Shown: positions 62,798 to 64,000 of the stretch, one piece after another
Numbering within the stretch: the first letter of the stretch is position 1
How the letters are laid out: each line of letters begins with the position of its first letter
Assembly (NCBI GenBank): GCA_020091685.1
Contig: CM034606.1
Coordinates: forward strand, 11,021,695 to 11,085,694
DNA length: 64,000 nt
Direction: 5' to 3'
Source of the DNA: Lutjanus erythropterus
Lineage: Eukaryota > Chordata > Actinopteri > Lutjaniformes > Lutjanidae
Position numbers and translations under genes: made by a program
The notes under the pieces: model-generated
The model's database searches: none
The model's input: the letters and a program-made list of their open reading frames with translations, nothing else
Told to the model about the DNA's origin: nothing

Positions 62798-63532
62798 TTT
62801 AAAGGAGCATTATGTAGTAAATGCATGTGTGAAAATGAGTACTACAGTCCAAATAGCAAGTTGGAGCTATAAACTGTATATTAAATAGGTTGTATTCTGC
62901 TTTAATGGACGATCTATAATTAAAGTGAGGGGTTTTTTTTCCCACCCCCTCCTCCCCAGCCTCGGAGACAGCTCTGCAGGCTGCAGGGGCTCTGCAGGAG
63001 CTGTTTTCCACCCATTAAAGGAGAAATCTGTAATATATTTAGTGCAATAAATCATAAAATGACCATGGTATGTCATGAAATACCCCCTCCCTGACAACAG
63101 CGCCGATGTCCCGCTTTGAAATGTCTATTCCAGGCTGGAATGATGTTTTTTTGTTCACCAGCTTCATGTTAATTAGAGTTAAAATTAAAGCCGAACGTCT
63201 GACTAATGAGTACGTGTCTGTTTATGAATTGTAAGAAATCATTAATAATCTTCTAGAAAACATAGATGTTAATAACGCTTAGATTGAGCAATATGTTATA
63301 TGCGAGTCTGGCGGGCAGTGAGACAGGAAGCCACTTAAATCCAGAGTGTGTAGTTTCAGAGCAGTGGGCTTTTATTTTCAGGATAACGGGCTTAACTTTA
63401 CATTGACAGACTGACAGTTATAAACAGCTGATCAAATTACAATAGAGCACTCGTCGTCGCTTCAAACCATAGATTGTATATTAAATATAATTTCAACCTA
63501 ATAATAGCAATTTCTACATACTACGCCTTAAA
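62798..63532. mobile_element. TIR element TTTAAAGGAGCATTATGTAG, about 735 bp
   Basis: The left end TTTAAAGGAGCATTATGTAG and the right end CTACATACTACGCCTTAAA are imperfect inverted repeats. Internally it has GGAGAAATCTGTAATATATT and GGCTGCAGGGGCTCTGCAGG. Parts of the same family occur at 49799-50310, 52440-52620 and 53880-53935. Confidence 0.7.
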
Positions 63533-64000
63533 AAAGAGAATGTTGTTAGTGCTTTACGAGACAGGTAGATAATTACCAGTTGTTACAGTACTTCATACAG
63601 AACAATACAGTTGAGCCTGAAAAATTTGGGGGAGGGGAAGTGTTCATCCTTTGTGCTGCCATGACTACACCAAGACACACTCATGCTGTCAGAAATATTT
63701 AGCCAGAGGCAGACATCTACATATACAGCGCTGTGTCAACAATAAACACACACACAGGTGCACACTGAGGGCTTACAGGCACATCAGGTACTTCAAAAAA
63801 CGGGGGAACACACTTTGTCTGTTTTAATAAAGCCGAAAATCTCAGCGTGCCACTTAATCAGATGTGGGTCTCCCCTGAGTAGCTCTACACAGGAGGCTTT
63901 TCTTCCCTCCATCTCCATCCCATTACTGCTAACAACACTGAGGATCTCTGGGATGGACGAGGCCTGTGATGCCATTTCATGCAACATTAATCTTTGGGGC

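Larger units (their letters stand above)
62184..64000 (-). other. sipa1l2 intron upstream of the first visible exon (partial)
   Basis: No exon is visible here; the PDZ-coding exon that must precede 62183 is not in the window. It holds a teleost repeat at 62588-62790 beginning CTGTATTTATATAGCGCATT, and a TIR element at 62798-63532. The remainder up to 64000 is plain AT-rich sequence. Confidence 0.7.

Overview
This is vertebrate nuclear DNA, almost certainly from a ray-finned fish. It is AT-rich, with long introns, CA/GT and GATA microsatellites, and many short transposon remnants of the kinds common in teleosts. No bacterial-style operons, RNA genes or CRISPR arrays were seen.

One protein-coding gene can be supported: the 3' part of sipa1l2 (signal-induced proliferation-associated 1-like 2, also SPAR2), on the minus strand. 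I reconstructed twelve exons from position 62183 down to 29777. Every junction has GT-AG signals, and the reading phase is continuous through all twelve: 2068 nt, giving 688 codons plus a stop. The protein matches what I recall of vertebrate SIPA1L2, from just after the PDZ domain to the C-terminal coiled coil. The promoter, the N-terminal region, the RapGAP domain and the PDZ exons lie beyond position 64000. The last exon carries a 3' UTR of about 1.7 kb, ending at a single AATAAA signal (28108-28113, minus strand) followed by a GT-rich element.

Layout. 1 to about 28.1 kb: sequence downstream of sipa1l2 with no gene I can support, made of microsatellites, inverted-repeat elements and a decayed LINE reverse transcriptase that abuts the sipa1l2 poly(A) site. 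About 28.1-29.8 kb: 3' UTR. 29.8-62.2 kb: coding exons and eleven introns, the larger ones filled with MITE-like and hAT-like elements and LINE tails. 62.2-64.0 kb: part of the next upstream intron, mostly one inverted-repeat element.

The points most worth a second look are small splicing features: a NAGNAG acceptor in exon 11, a 54-nt phase-neutral candidate cassette exon in intron 6, a fish-specific block at the start of exon 2, and apparent loss of an 18-residue block known from mammalian SIPA1L2. A family of inverted-repeat elements built from GGTTCT/AGAACC palindromes, with four copies in the window, is also notable. I found no sign of a wholly new biological system. Exons are numbered within this window only.
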